Source: Bremia lactucae
Taxonomy: Eukaryota > Oomycota > Peronosporomycetes > Peronosporales > Peronosporaceae
DNA: 12,135 nucleotides
Assembly (NCBI RefSeq): GCF_004359215.1
Contig: NC_090622.1
Coordinates: forward strand, 329,485-341,619
Direction of reading: 5' to 3'
The notes under the pieces were generated by a model. It made no database searches, was not told where the DNA came from, and worked only from the letters and a program-made list of their open reading frames with translations. The translations under genes and the position numbers were made by a program. Below, in pieces: positions 1 through 7,961 of the stretch (positions are counted from its first letter, which is position 1; every line of letters starts with the position of its first letter).

Positions 1-350
1 TAGAGGAAGACTTCTCTTAAGGCAAGTTAGCTTAAGAGGGTAAAATGAAAACTGTATTAATATAGTTAAGTGTCTTTGTTAATCTATCTTTGTAAATGTT
101 GTCTTAACTATAAACTAATACTAAACATGTAAATGAATTCTTATCTATCTTATCTCGTAACTCTCTTTGATTACTTCTACAGCTGATTAGTCTGCGGAAT
201 AAATAGACATAATGGTCTATACCTATTTATGGATAAGAATTCAGGAAATTACTATTTGTAGTAATTTCCTCCAAATATTATCTACCTTTTGGATAATATT
301 AATTAACAATCTTTTATTGTTAATTTCATGTAACGATACACCCCGTTACA
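1..350 (-). repeat. Partial LTR of a gypsy-type retrotransposon, cut by the window edge
   Basis: Read on the minus strand, the segment starts with TGTAACGGGGTGTATCG at 350, and the left end runs off the window. The TGTAAC start resembles LTRs that I recall from Phytophthora gypsy elements, and the same first nine bases (TGTAACGGG) open another LTR-like unit at 5010 in this window. It is AT-rich, has no coding capacity and is packed with short inverted repeats. No purine tract lies just outside position 350, so this end looks like the outer edge of a 5' LTR or a solo LTR, with any element body to the left of the window. A 5-bp target duplicate would then be CATAG (351-355), unseen at the other end. 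Family assignment is from memory of the terminus, not a search. Confidence 0.6.
199..350. repeat. Run of five consecutive perfect hairpins inside the left LTR
   Basis: Arms: 199-206/223-230 (8 bp); 243-254/259-270 (12 bp, loop TTTG); 274-282/292-300 (9 bp); 301-310/316-325 (10 bp, loop CTTTT); 329-335/344-350 (7 bp, TGTAACG/CGTTACA). All are perfect in the outer arms and follow each other with almost no gap. A further 8-bp pair (14-21/31-38) lies near the window start. The last hairpin uses the LTR terminus itself. Whether these fold in RNA or are only DNA palindromes is not known. Confidence 0.85.
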
Positions 351-932
351 CATAGCCTCAAATTGGTCACTCTTTTGTAAATATTGCTGATTGTAGCCTG
401 AGTGATTCCATTACGGAGGTTTTACCGCTCCTTTGCCTAAGAAGTCAACATGGTATACTCATCTTTTGGTCTGCCACTTTGTTTCGACATTTTCATTTTT
501 CTAATTGTAGGTGAGGCGATTTTTTTTTATTTTTATTATGATCAACTTGTCTCGAAAAATGGTGACCTATTAAGATGCTGATCCACCTTAAAACCCAGCT
601 GAGAACCCTCTCAAAACCAAGGGGCTATTTTATGTCCACTAAATTCAAATCCAGCAATGACATTCCAGCTACTTAAGAATATCCACTGCTTTATAGGATT
701 TGCCTGTCACCGAGGCTATAGGAATGACTGACCTTACAAATCTTTTGATTTGTGTCGCGTTGATTTACTGACATTTGCAACGTGTGTATCACGTTGCAAA
801 AAGATATGAGTCTGGCTAGTTGCAAGACTAGTAAGAGCTACGACTTATTAATAATTGTTGAAAAGGTTATTTTTAAAAATGCTTCCTCGCCACTCTCATA
901 CTGCTACATGACCTAAAAAGCGCCGTTGTCCT
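351..932. other. Gene-free spacer with inverted repeats
   Basis: No supported coding region. It holds a perfect 11-bp inverted repeat with a 5-nt spacer (TTTGCAACGTG at 774-784, CACGTTGCAAA at 790-800), a 7-bp hairpin with TTTT loop (736-742/747-753) and a 5-bp one (816-820/827-831). These lie about 100-200 nt past the stop of the minus-strand zinc-repeat gene, so they may fall in its 3' UTR. They could equally be transposon debris linked to the LTR at 1-350. Confidence 0.6.
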
Positions 933-2200
933 CTAGTTCCCTGACGGTGCGGCCAGCTCTAAGTATTGCTCAAGTGTAAGCTCAGTATTCGCCACGCCGT
1001 CTCCTACTTCTTCCTCGTCGTGCGGCAGCTTTAGAAAGTGAGAGTTGCACAGATTTTCAGTGCGCTCATAAGCTTGACGCATACATCCTTCGACGATGCA
1101 TCGTTTACCTGCAAAGCAGCATTAAGCATTGTCTCAAAGCTGTCTTAACGCAACGAATTCGACTAACCTCCTCCGTGAGCCCAGCACAGGCCATTGGAAA
1201 TGGCGATCTTCTCACAACTATCGGCTTTGCACTTGGTACCGCCGCCGTGGGACCAGCAAAATCCTCGCGACTTGGCACGGTTTAAACAGCTAGGAATCTT
1301 GCATTCGATCGAGCCACCTATACAATCACGACAACAATTAATTTCTACTTTCGCAGTCGTTTTCGTTGCAGTAAATACCATGTTTCCAGCAACGGTTCTG
1401 ATGTTTTGCTCGACTTTTACACCCAGGAGTCTGGCATCGTTTACCCCCCTAATGAAAAAAGTACAAATTCACTAATTTCGCTAATTAGAGGCAACAAATC
1501 GGAACGCACACCGTGACGGACGCAAAGTCCTTGATCGACGACGTATTGATCACATCCATCATATTTGCAAATGCGGCTAGGAGGTCTTCGCGCTCGGCGC
1601 TTGCCATCAACTCCTTGTTTGACACGAGTGGTGCTGCTTTGTGCCACTCCAGCATCTTTAGAAAACAGCTCTTCACTTAGATCTCCTGTGCTTCTACTTC
1701 TGGCAAGTGAGGCGGTGGCCAATTTCCCTCGGAATGGGATGATGCAGTCGCCTTTTGAGAGATACATACGAATGCTGAGCCGCCAATCGATGCAGTGACA
1801 CAATGTCGAGGTGCTTACCAGCGGCTACCGCCGTAGCTGCCTCGTCGTCTAAGATAAAACTCAATGAAGCCTTACTAAAGGTGCTGTCGTCTGACGCTAT
1901 TGATGGGTGTTTGTGGCGACTTGTCCATTGACATTTCGGTCGATGTGTACCAGCTGCTTCAATTGCGCTACGTTGCATCTGCGTCGTCGATTGCGACGCC
2001 ATTTCTACGCTGCTGGCAGTGCCCTCTGCGACACAAAAGTTGCTACGAAAGCTATAATTTTCATCAGTCGCCGACTTTTGTGTTTCTGCTGCTCGTCCAG
2101 ACTCGTGCTTCGCGCCGCGAGGAGCTGCGGTCGTTGCTGTGCCCTGATAAGCTTTTTTGTCTGTCACTTGAGCGACTCGGTCATATCCTTGACTTGCCAT
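933..2200 (-). CDS. Five-exon gene for a WRKY19-like tandem Cys/His zinc-repeat protein (338 aa)
   Basis: Exons on the minus strand: 2200-1770, 1699-1510, 1448-1379, 1317-1168, 1108-933. Introns are 70, 61, 61 and 59 nt. All are GT-AG: donors GTATGT, GTGCGT, GTATTT, GTTAGT; acceptors CCAG, TTAG, ATAG, GCAG. Phases agree and the spliced frame stays open to TAG at 933-935. Five repeats C-x4-C-x9-C-x2-H sit at residues 188-206, 212-230, 236-254, 260-278 and 284-304 (the last with x11), spaced 24 residues and joined by an HGG linker. The pattern matches the WRKY19-like zinc-finger repeats known from plants and oomycetes. Residues 1-187 are unrecognised, rich in Ser/Ala/Thr, with a basic stretch (KRRARRPP) just before repeat 1. 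The C-terminus is acidic. ATG 2200 is the first after an in-frame TAA nine bases upstream; an extra 5' exon cannot be excluded. No WRKY domain is present, and the molecular role is unknown. Confidence 0.8.
1109..1167 (-). other. Intron 4 of the zinc-repeat gene
   Basis: 59 nt, phase 1, donor GTTAGT, acceptor CTTTGCAG. It splits a Gly codon of the HGG linker between repeats 4 and 5. Retention stops translation at once, which hides the last exon from a plain open-frame scan. Confidence 0.85.
1318..1378 (-). other. Intron 3 of the zinc-repeat gene
   Basis: 61 nt, phase 1, donor GTATTT, acceptor TTGTATAG. It splits a Gly codon of the HGG linker between repeats 2 and 3. It contains in-frame stops if retained. 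Confidence 0.85.
1449..1509 (-). other. Intron 2 of the zinc-repeat gene
   Basis: 61 nt, phase 0, donor GTGCGT, acceptor TTTTTTCATTAG followed by five G. It joins repeat 1 to repeat 2 within the HGG linker. A donor two bases upstream (GTGTGC) would give a stop two codons later. Confidence 0.8.
1700..1769 (-). other. Intron 1 of the zinc-repeat gene
   Basis: 70 nt, phase 2, donor GTATGT, acceptor CACTTGCCAG. It joins the open frame starting at 2200 to the frame carrying repeat 1. A rival splice (donor GTAAGC about 48 nt upstream, acceptor AAAAG) is also in phase but has a weaker acceptor, so the exon 1/2 joint is the least certain of the four. Confidence 0.65.
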
Positions 2201-2483
2201 GTGAATTTAACAAGAGCCGGTGCCTTATCTGTGGTATCGCGATTTTAGCATAGAACGCGTGAATGTAAAAGCTTTTAAATTCGAGACTTACGTTCCCAGA
2301 TGCCGCGGCCGCCAGATGAACAGATCAGTCCGAATGTGCCGGGCCTCAAGTCTCGCCCCCTGCAACTTCGAAACGAAGGTCTTATAAATTGATTTCGCGG
2401 TCTTGACTAGATTTATGGAGAACCTAGCTATGCACGGCGAAGCGTCGTCTTTCGCGAATTATTGTGTGTGCTTCGATATGTGA

Positions 2484-2504
2484 AAGCGAGAAGCCTTCTC
2501 GCTT
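2484..2504. repeat. Perfect 10-bp inverted repeat with 1-nt spacer
   Basis: AAGCGAGAAG (2484-2493), C, then CTTCTCGCTT (2495-2504). It is isolated, about 280 bp upstream of the zinc-repeat gene start. Function unknown. Confidence 0.8.
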
Positions 2505-2829
2505 GATAGATAGGCCCGCGACCGAACAAAGCAAAGCTTTCTTGACGATGTCCGTCCACGTGAATAATTGCGCCCGAAGTGATATCCCACAAGCTGTCCT
2601 TTTACAGTTCCATATAGAAACGCGCGCTGCCAGTCACTAATTAGCAGTGTGGTTTAGACTCTCGCTCGACTAAATTGTTACGTTACACGAGATCAAAACA
2701 GGTCGCATTTTTCGAGCAATTGTCGGGCATCTTAGCAAATCTATTTTGTCAGGAGATCTCCTCATATTTGCATAACGTAACGCAGAGAAACTATCAGAGC
2801 TGCATGTAAAGCGTTGATAGTGCTATTTT

Positions 2830-2908
2830 TGGATAGAATCGTGTCCAACGGTAATACCTACGTTGCGCACCGGACAGCATAAAATACTCAAGTTTTGCTG
2901 TCTATCCA
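2830..2908. repeat. Nested inverted repeats
   Basis: Outer arms TGGATAGA (2830-2837) and TCTATCCA (2901-2908). An inner pair, GACAGCA (2873-2879) and TGCTGTC (2896-2902), lies next to the right outer arm. It could be a short fold-back element remnant or chance in AT-rich DNA; no flanking duplicate was recognised. Confidence 0.45.
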
Positions 2909-4069
2909 CGTATTAGTGTAGTACCAGTGGTTTTGGAGGGCTTTCGACGCGACGATCGGTTGATTGTGAATTTGTGAATTTTCAATTGTTGCGTGTTACG
3001 TGCCCACAAATCACATGCTGGAGCATAATCCAGAGCACATCTCAGCTTTTATGATTTGTACAATATGTACTTTATGGCTGTCAAAGGGCCTTCTGCATCT
3101 CTTGATTAACAAATCAACACTGAAAATAAAGATTCAGTAACGCCTTTCATCGCTTGCCTGCTATTTTAATTAAAGGGGCAAAACCATAAATGGTTCATCC
3201 TCGATGTCTGTCCAGCTTCTAAAGGCAGAAATAAACTCAAGTGTTCTCACGTCACCTAATTGCATAAGCCATCCTTAGCGATGGTGAGTTGTATGCGTCG
3301 ATCGAAAGAAGCAAAGTGATGCTATTTAAGCCCATCAAACACGATTTTATGCTACGTGTTGACCTTCCACGTTTCTTTTAACTCATTCTAGCTCTCAGCA
3401 CTTCAAGGAATCGCTACAACGTCGCTGTAATGTGCATCGCCTTTTTGTTAAGTATTGCAATAGCTGTGTTGTAATTATGACACGAAGGAAAACACATATT
3501 GTTCGTATTACAGCAGATGTAACCGGAGCTTTATGGGTAATTTGAGGCAAAATATTAGCATGAATTGAAGTGTCTAATAAAAGATTTATAATTGGCAATT
3601 CGTAAACAAAGACTTGACATTTCAGTAGTTCACGGCAAAAAATATATTGATCGAGTGAGAACTATGAAATTCATTTCTTTCATCTCACAAAATGATGTCG
3701 TCGAAGTTTTTGTTGATTCAGCAATTGTTTTTCAAATGCATAGGGGGCTGTATAACCGTAAACGAGCCGATAAAAATGAGCTTTGCGCTTGTAAAATTTA
3801 AATAAATACAACGGCTATCCGCCCAAAGATTTGCTGCCGCGATGTATAGATTAAATGTGAAACACTGAAGGCGCGGGGCGGATGCCTGCTCTCTCAATAC
3901 ATAAACAGCGGAAGACACATCTGTTGTCATTAAAACCAATTGCTCTTGGCAGTATTATAGTTTCAATCAGTATTTTGTCATAGCAAATGAAAGGTTAACT
4001 TGACCATCCGTTAACACATCTATCGATTGAACGACCGTGCGCTTCTACACGACTCGCTTTACAATTAAG

Positions 4070-4085
4070 TCATTCCATATTTTGC
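4070..4085 (+). promoter_or_regulatory. Oomycete core promoter: initiator plus flanking promoter region
   Basis: TCATTCC at 4070-4076 followed by ATATTTTGC at 4077-4085 closely fits the oomycete composite GCTCATTYYNCAWTTT (initiator plus downstream flanking element). Transcription would begin near 4071-4073, giving a 5' UTR of about 74 nt with no ATG before 4146. This placement is what decides the start codon of the AA17 gene. Confidence 0.75.
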
Positions 4086-4145
4086 AACAAGAGCGACTTG
4101 CTACTACTAGCAATTTACCACAGCATTAAATTACCTATCGGTTGG

Positions 4146-4922
4146 ATGACATTTTTACTCACTGCCGTCGCAACGGCAGCTATCACCATTGGGCCGGTGC
4201 AGGCTCACGGATTCATGAAAATTCCCCTAGCCAAGTTTAAAAAAGGCTCTGGTTCTCCTTCAGAATGGATTGTCGAAATTCAACCTCAGTGGAAAGGTGA
4301 CTGGGATGCGGCCAAAGGGGACGAGGGACTTGTCGAGATTTACAAGACGCTAAAAGTTTCAAAGGGCGTCAATGACATACGAACGATGATTGACGGAGAT
4401 GCTTCTCTCTATGGGGCTGACTGTGGAAAGACTGATCCGAATGCAGCTCCGGAAACACCCCCGACGATGGACAATGCGACGTTTTCACGTGGTATTGTGC
4501 ACGCCGGGCCGTGTGAAATTTGGCTAGACGATAAGTTGGTGCTGACGAATGACGACTGTCAAAGTGCGTACGGTGATGGCACTCAGGAAACTATCTCGGT
4601 ATTCAAGCCTATAGATTACTCGTCCTGCTCGTCCTCCGGTTGTATGTTCCGCTTCTACTGGCTTGCCTTTCAGCGTCGTGACGGCAAGACCATATGGCAG
4701 GTGTACAAAAATTGCGTCCCACTCTCAGGCCCTGTCAGTGGTGGAGATGCCTCCACCTCGAAAACTTTCTCATACAGCCAACCGGATTCTCCTATCGATA
4801 AGTCGGATTCGCCTTCTAGCGAGGGATACAAATCGACGGATGCGGATACGGTTACGGAGACTGAACCCCCCTCCTTAGAAACTCCATCAGCTTTAAGTCA
4901 GAAGTGTATGAGTCGCCACTGA
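4146..4922 (+). CDS. AA17-family lytic polysaccharide (pectin) monooxygenase, secreted
   Basis: 258 residues, single exon. Residues 1-20 form a signal peptide ending VQA, so cleavage leaves His21 as the mature N-terminus (HGFMK), the hallmark of copper LPMOs. The second brace His is H119 in GIVHAGPCEIW, and Y171 in FRFYWLAFQ is the likely axial residue. Cysteines at 93, 123, 138, 161, 166 and 190 suit a disulfide-stabilised secreted core of about 170 residues. From about 193 the tail is Ser/Thr/Asp/Pro-rich, as in a linker. AA17 enzymes of oomycetes oxidatively cleave pectin homogalacturonan in plant cell walls and have been shown to promote infection; activity of this copy is inferred. An in-frame TTG at 4098 would add 16 residues but is not a usual eukaryotic start, and 4146 is the first ATG after the initiator. 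The gene lies 87 bp from a nested transposon block. Confidence 0.88.
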   Translation: MTFLLTAVATAAITIGPVQAHGFMKIPLAKFKKGSGSPSEWIVEIQPQWKGDWDAAKGDEGLVEIYKTLKVSKGVNDIRTMIDGDASLYGADCGKTDPNAAPETPPTMDNATFSRGIVHAGPCEIWLDDKLVLTNDDCQSAYGDGTQETISVFKPIDYSSCSSSGCMFRFYWLAFQRRDGKTIWQVYKNCVPLSGPVSGGDASTSKTFSYSQPDSPIDKSDSPSSEGYKSTDADTVTETEPPSLETPSALSQKCMSRH

Positions 4923-5009
4923 TAGTAAATGTGTTGAACAATTTCTGAAATCTGCCCCCCATTTTCATCCTATTTCACAAACATACCGCCTACTTCCGTT
5001 TTATTAACT

Positions 5010-5303
5010 TGTAACGGGCTAGGTCAATTACTTAATGTGAAGTCCTTCGACCTGCCACTCGGGTGTGGTTCGCATAGTTACACACCCTTGTGCATGTGAT
5101 GCATTGACATTGGAAGGGGATGACGGCTAGCATCACCCAAAATCCAAGGTATTTCAGAATAATACGCTCGCAATTTAGGGGTGCTAATCTACCGAGGTGG
5201 CATCCATCAATTGGATAAAAGATTTTACATTGAATTCGATTACATAAAAATCAGTCACAAGTGCGCACATGAAGCCGAATTACCACTTCCGTGACGACAC
5301 TTG
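5010..5303 (+). repeat. Left part of gypsy-type LTR-like unit 1, split by the copia insertion
   Basis: Starts TGTAACGGGC at 5010 and runs to the copia left border. It is clearly related to 10480-10800. Shared blocks include GATGACGGCTAGC (5119-5131 region), AATAATACGCT (5158 region) and GACGACACTT (5293-5302 / 10789-10798), at similar spacing (283 versus 309 bp from unit start to the last block). The two copies are much diverged, so this is old. It continues at 10369. Confidence 0.7.
5299..5303. repeat. Probable target-site duplicate of the copia insertion, left copy
   Basis: ACTTG directly outside the left LTR. The base-5 counterpart outside the right LTR is AATTG (10364-10368), four of five bases matching. 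A 5-bp duplicate is usual for copia-type elements; the mismatch is probably a later mutation. Confidence 0.55.
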
Positions 5304-5523
5304 TGTTGGCAATGTTTTGCTTCTTAAGGAAGAGGATGATAAGATTCTGAATTAACATGACTTATTTGCCTGCTAGAGCTGCTCTTCCTTCTAACTCTCT
5401 CTGCTCCAACCACTACAAATTTGGTTGGTTGCAAGCACTAACTACTTCATCTTACTATGCACACGGGAAATAACAACTGGCGCTAATCGCATCTTCAACT
5501 CCTGTCACCTTGAACTTCCAACA
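5304..5523 (-). repeat. 3' LTR of the copia element (220 bp)
   Basis: Plus-strand text begins TGTTGGC and ends TTCCAACA, giving a 6-bp terminal inverted repeat. It differs from the other LTR at four positions (two adjacent near 5311-5312, one near 5392, one near 5490), about 98 percent identity. It contains a 7-bp hairpin (5406-5412/5422-5428). A plus-strand open frame starting near 5425 recurs in the other LTR near 10265 and is only a by-product of the repeat. Confidence 0.95.
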
Positions 5524-5532
5524 CTCCTCCTC
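5524..5532 (-). promoter_or_regulatory. Polypurine tract for plus-strand DNA priming
   Basis: On the minus strand GAGGAGGAG abuts the TGTTGG start of the 3' LTR, as required for second-strand priming. The wider minus-strand stretch 5535-5600 is also purine-rich. Together with the primer site, it fixes both inner LTR borders. Confidence 0.8.
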
Positions 5533-5621
5533 GAGTGCGCCTTTCGTTTGTTTCCTTACCTCCCTTCTCTTCCTTCAACGTCCTTGACTTCCCTTGAAAG
5601 TCCTCATACTTTTTAGTCCGT

Positions 5622-6650
5622 CTACTCGATGCGCATCAGATCACGAAGCCTTGTAAGTTTCGCCGCATCGTGGGTCTTCGTCATCAGGTCCGCAAGCATC
5701 ACTTCAGACCTCAAATAGTGCGCAGCGATCACACCGCGGCGCGAGAAATCGCACAAAAACTTGAACCGTACGTCGATGTGTTTGCCCTTCATCGACGATG
5801 CTTCGCCGGAAATCTGACTTATAGCCGCTTGATTGTCCACGTAGAGCTTCATTGGCAGTGCTGGTGACATGCCGATCTCGCTAAGCAGCTCTCGCAGCCC
5901 GAGCAGGTCACGCGCCATCTCCGAGGCAGCGACAAATTCAGCTTCCATCGTCGAAAGGGAAACTCCACCTTGTTTTCGAGCTCCCCAACTCACCGCCATA
6001 CCGTTTAGCCGCAGCACGCCACCTGTCATCGACTTCCTTTCGCCCTTGTCTCCAGCAAAATCAGCGTCGCTAAATGCTTCCAGCTCCAAACCCTGATATT
6101 GTTCTTGACCTGGCGACATCGTTATCTTCAAGCTTGCGGTACCCTTCAGGTACCGAGCAATCCTTTTAGCGAGCTTCCAGTCAATCACTCGCGGTGCGTG
6201 AGTCTGTCTTGTAGCCTTGTGCACAGCGAACGCGATGTCCGGCCGTGTGCAACGCGCAATCCACAGCAAACTCCCGACAAGCGACTGTAAACTGCGGAGC
6301 GTTGGGCCAGTGCCTGCACTTGTAGTTCCAAGCAGCTCCACGTCGTCCGGTGGTATGTCGTAACAGTCGTTGCCAATAGGCGCGCGCGTCGGATTTGCTT
6401 CTGCCAGCCCATTGGTCCGAAGTAGATCAGCGATCGCCCCCTCTTGGTCCAGTGTATATTTGCCTGTATCATCCAAATTAACCCGCATACCCAAAAATTT
6501 ACTTACGCGTCCCAGATCCTTGATCGATAGTGACGACAGACTTTCGAAAAGTTGCTCGACTGCTTCCACACTTGTTCCCGTCGCCAAAAGGTCGTCCACA
6601 TTATGCCCACAACCACGAGATCTTCGTCTTCCTTTTTCCAATAGAAACAC
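5622..6650 (-). pseudogene. pol: Copia pol: end of reverse transcriptase and RNase H
   Basis: Open for about 340 codons. It starts inside the reverse transcriptase catalytic site: NVDDLL keeps both aspartates, but the preceding Tyr codon is broken by a frameshift near 6600-6603. Then come the copia connection domain (LLWIARCTRPDIAFAVHKAT) and RNase H with visible acidic residues: D in FSDADFAGD, E in STMEAEFVAA, D in LYVDNQAAI and D in EVMLADLMTK. It ends LMRIE then stop at 5622-5624, about 100 nt before the 3' LTR. This segment is the best kept of pol. Confidence 0.88.
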
Positions 6651-6928
6651 ATATCGCTTTCACAGCGCATAAAACCTGCCTCGACGAGGCGCTTGTGCAG
6701 CAGCTGACTCCATAGTCGACCGGCCTGCTTAAGCCCATATAGGCTCTTCCGTAGTTCCAGTACTAAATCCTTTTCACTTTTCGCGTCTTGTTCACGCATG
6801 GTCTTTGCAGATATCGTCATTCCTTGTGGCACATGTAGATATATCTGTAGATGCTCCTCCTTGTCCGCCTTGGCATATGCATTGGGGATGTCGCCGTGCT
6901 TTGCAGGCACCCTCCTATATGGCCGCAA
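6503..6928 (-). pseudogene. pol: Copia pol: central reverse transcriptase in a shifted frame
   Basis: Carries the first catalytic aspartate in HGDIPNAYAKA, the EIYLHVPQGM-like stretch (here LQIYLHVPQGM) and the copia signature LRKSLYGLKQAGRLW. It is out of frame with both neighbours. The left break (near 6912-6925) interrupts the ALAAI stretch before the catalytic motif; the right break lies at the YVDD motif. Beyond about 6600 this frame reads nonsense. Confidence 0.85.
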
Positions 6929-7205
6929 GCGCTAATATGACCTTCACTGTTGATAGGTCCATCACGGCGGCGAACGTGAGACTGTAGTCGACTCCTAGGA
7001 CCTGTTCATTGCCGCAAGCAACGAGGCGCGCCTTCAGTCGCTCGACCTTGCCCTGTGCGTCTGTCTTGGTCTTGAATACCCACTTGGTATGCAAGGCGTT
7101 TAAGCCAGGCGCGCGCTTGACTACTTGCCAGACTTTATTATTCTGAAGTGTTTTGACTTCTTCTTCCATAGCCTTGACCCATCCATCGCGATTCGCACTT
7201 CGCAT
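6915..7205 (-). pseudogene. pol: Copia pol: start of reverse transcriptase
   Basis: Contains WVKAMEEEVKTLQNNKVW and the WVFKTKTDAQGKVERLKARL block, the conserved N-terminal part of copia reverse transcriptase. It lies in the same frame as the integrase segment 7961-7320. Reading continues open upstream of the Met at 7205 back to the stop codon at 7320-7322, so that stop is a single in-frame break rather than a gene boundary. The segment ends at TAG after a frameshift near 6912-6925. Confidence 0.85.
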
Positions 7206-7319
7206 AGCTTCACTGTAATTGGTCGGATCTTTGTCAAAAATAGCATTTACGACTCCGCCGCTTGACTTCGACTCCTCCTGGAGTGCTACCGCCTGCGCGC
7301 GCTTCGATGCGCCGCGCGT

Positions 7320-7961
7320 TCATTTAGCGGACCGCGTCCACTTCTTCGTGCTTTTCTTTCGTGTACCCACATTGGCAGCACTTGTGTTGCTTGCTTTCGC
7401 TTGTCTTGGGGCGGGCGTCGTCACGTCCTTATCCTGCTCCACCGTCGCTTGCTGCAGCTGCGCGTTCTGTGCTTCAGACATAGTGTCGATGTTCTTGACG
7501 TGCTGAGTCACGATCACCTTGTTCTCCTTGCGTAGATAAACCTTGTAGCCCTTGGTTTCTTCACTTATCCCCACTATCGTGGCAAGTTGTGCGCGCTGCT
7601 GTAGTGAATTTTTGCTTGGGTCGCGATAAACGCTACACGTGGAGCCAAAAACAACGATCTTGCGCAGATCCGGCACCTTTCCCGTCAACACCTCAAGTGG
7701 AGACGCTCTCTTGGCGTTTGCGCGCGTAGGGCTGCGATTCAGTATATACGAGGCGTACTGAACCGCATCTCCCCAAAAGCGAAATGGTAGACCGCACGCA
7801 AACATCATGCTTCGTGCCAAATTAAGCACCGTCCTGTGCATCCGTTCCGCCTTGCCATTAGAAGCTTGGTTTCCAGCTTCCGACACTTGCCTTATCACCC
7901 CGGTCTTTTTACAAAAGAGGTCTATGTTGGCGTATTCTCCACCACCGTCTGTCCTTAGCAC
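7320..7961 (-). pseudogene. pol: Copia pol: integrase catalytic core, second half, and linker
   Basis: LRTDGGGEY supplies the second catalytic aspartate and NGKAERMHRT the catalytic glutamate of the DDE triad. Next come the FWGDAVQYASYILNRSPT block and the ETKGYKVYL C-terminal motif typical of copia integrase. The final ~60 residues are a low-complexity Ala/Gln/Lys linker. The segment ends at an in-frame TGA (7320-7322); the same frame continues open beyond it into reverse transcriptase. Confidence 0.87.

Larger units (their letters stand above)
2201..4069. other. Intergenic region, AT-rich, no supported gene
   Basis: Open frames here are short, mostly lack a good ATG and show no recognisable domain. 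The left part should hold the promoter of the minus-strand zinc-repeat gene, but I see no convincing initiator. A minus-strand ATG about 50 nt upstream of 2200 opens an 8-codon frame that could be a small uORF. Inverted repeats are present at 2484-2504 and 2830-2908, plus a 12-bp palindrome AGGAGATCTCCT at 2751-2762. The right part leads into the AA17 promoter. Confidence 0.6.

Noticed and set aside
1..350. CRISPR-like array or tRNA cluster from the hairpins
   Set aside because: The hairpin arms differ in sequence, there are no repeated spacers, and no tRNA box pattern is seen. The context is an LTR in a eukaryote.
1194..1475. Plus-strand open frames across 1194-2253
   Set aside because: They lie opposite the spliced zinc-repeat gene, have no domain, and none shows the phase-consistent splicing that the minus strand does.
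1441..1803. Two separate single-exon zinc-motif genes (1441-1803 and 1163-1381)
   Set aside because: Consensus GT-AG introns join them in phase and add two further repeats not visible in either frame.
2751..2762. Palindrome AGGAGATCTCCT as a regulatory dyad
   Set aside because: A single 12-bp palindrome far from any start, with no second copy. Not enough to call.
3592..3801. Short open frame of 69 codons, and the opposite-strand ones at 3395-3598 and 3718-3939
   Set aside because: AT-rich DNA, no domain, no promoter motif, start not a proper ATG for the plus-strand one. Chance frames.
4098..4145. Extension of the AA17 protein by 16 residues from a TTG
   Set aside because: TTG is not a usual eukaryotic start, and the extension would precede the hydrophobic signal core. 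ATG 4146 is the first after the initiator.
5425..5616. Plus-strand open frame within the copia LTR, with a near-identical N-terminus at 10265-10498
   Set aside because: The shared part is the LTR repeat itself, the tails differ after the LTR border, and the start codon is not ATG in context. It is an antisense by-product.
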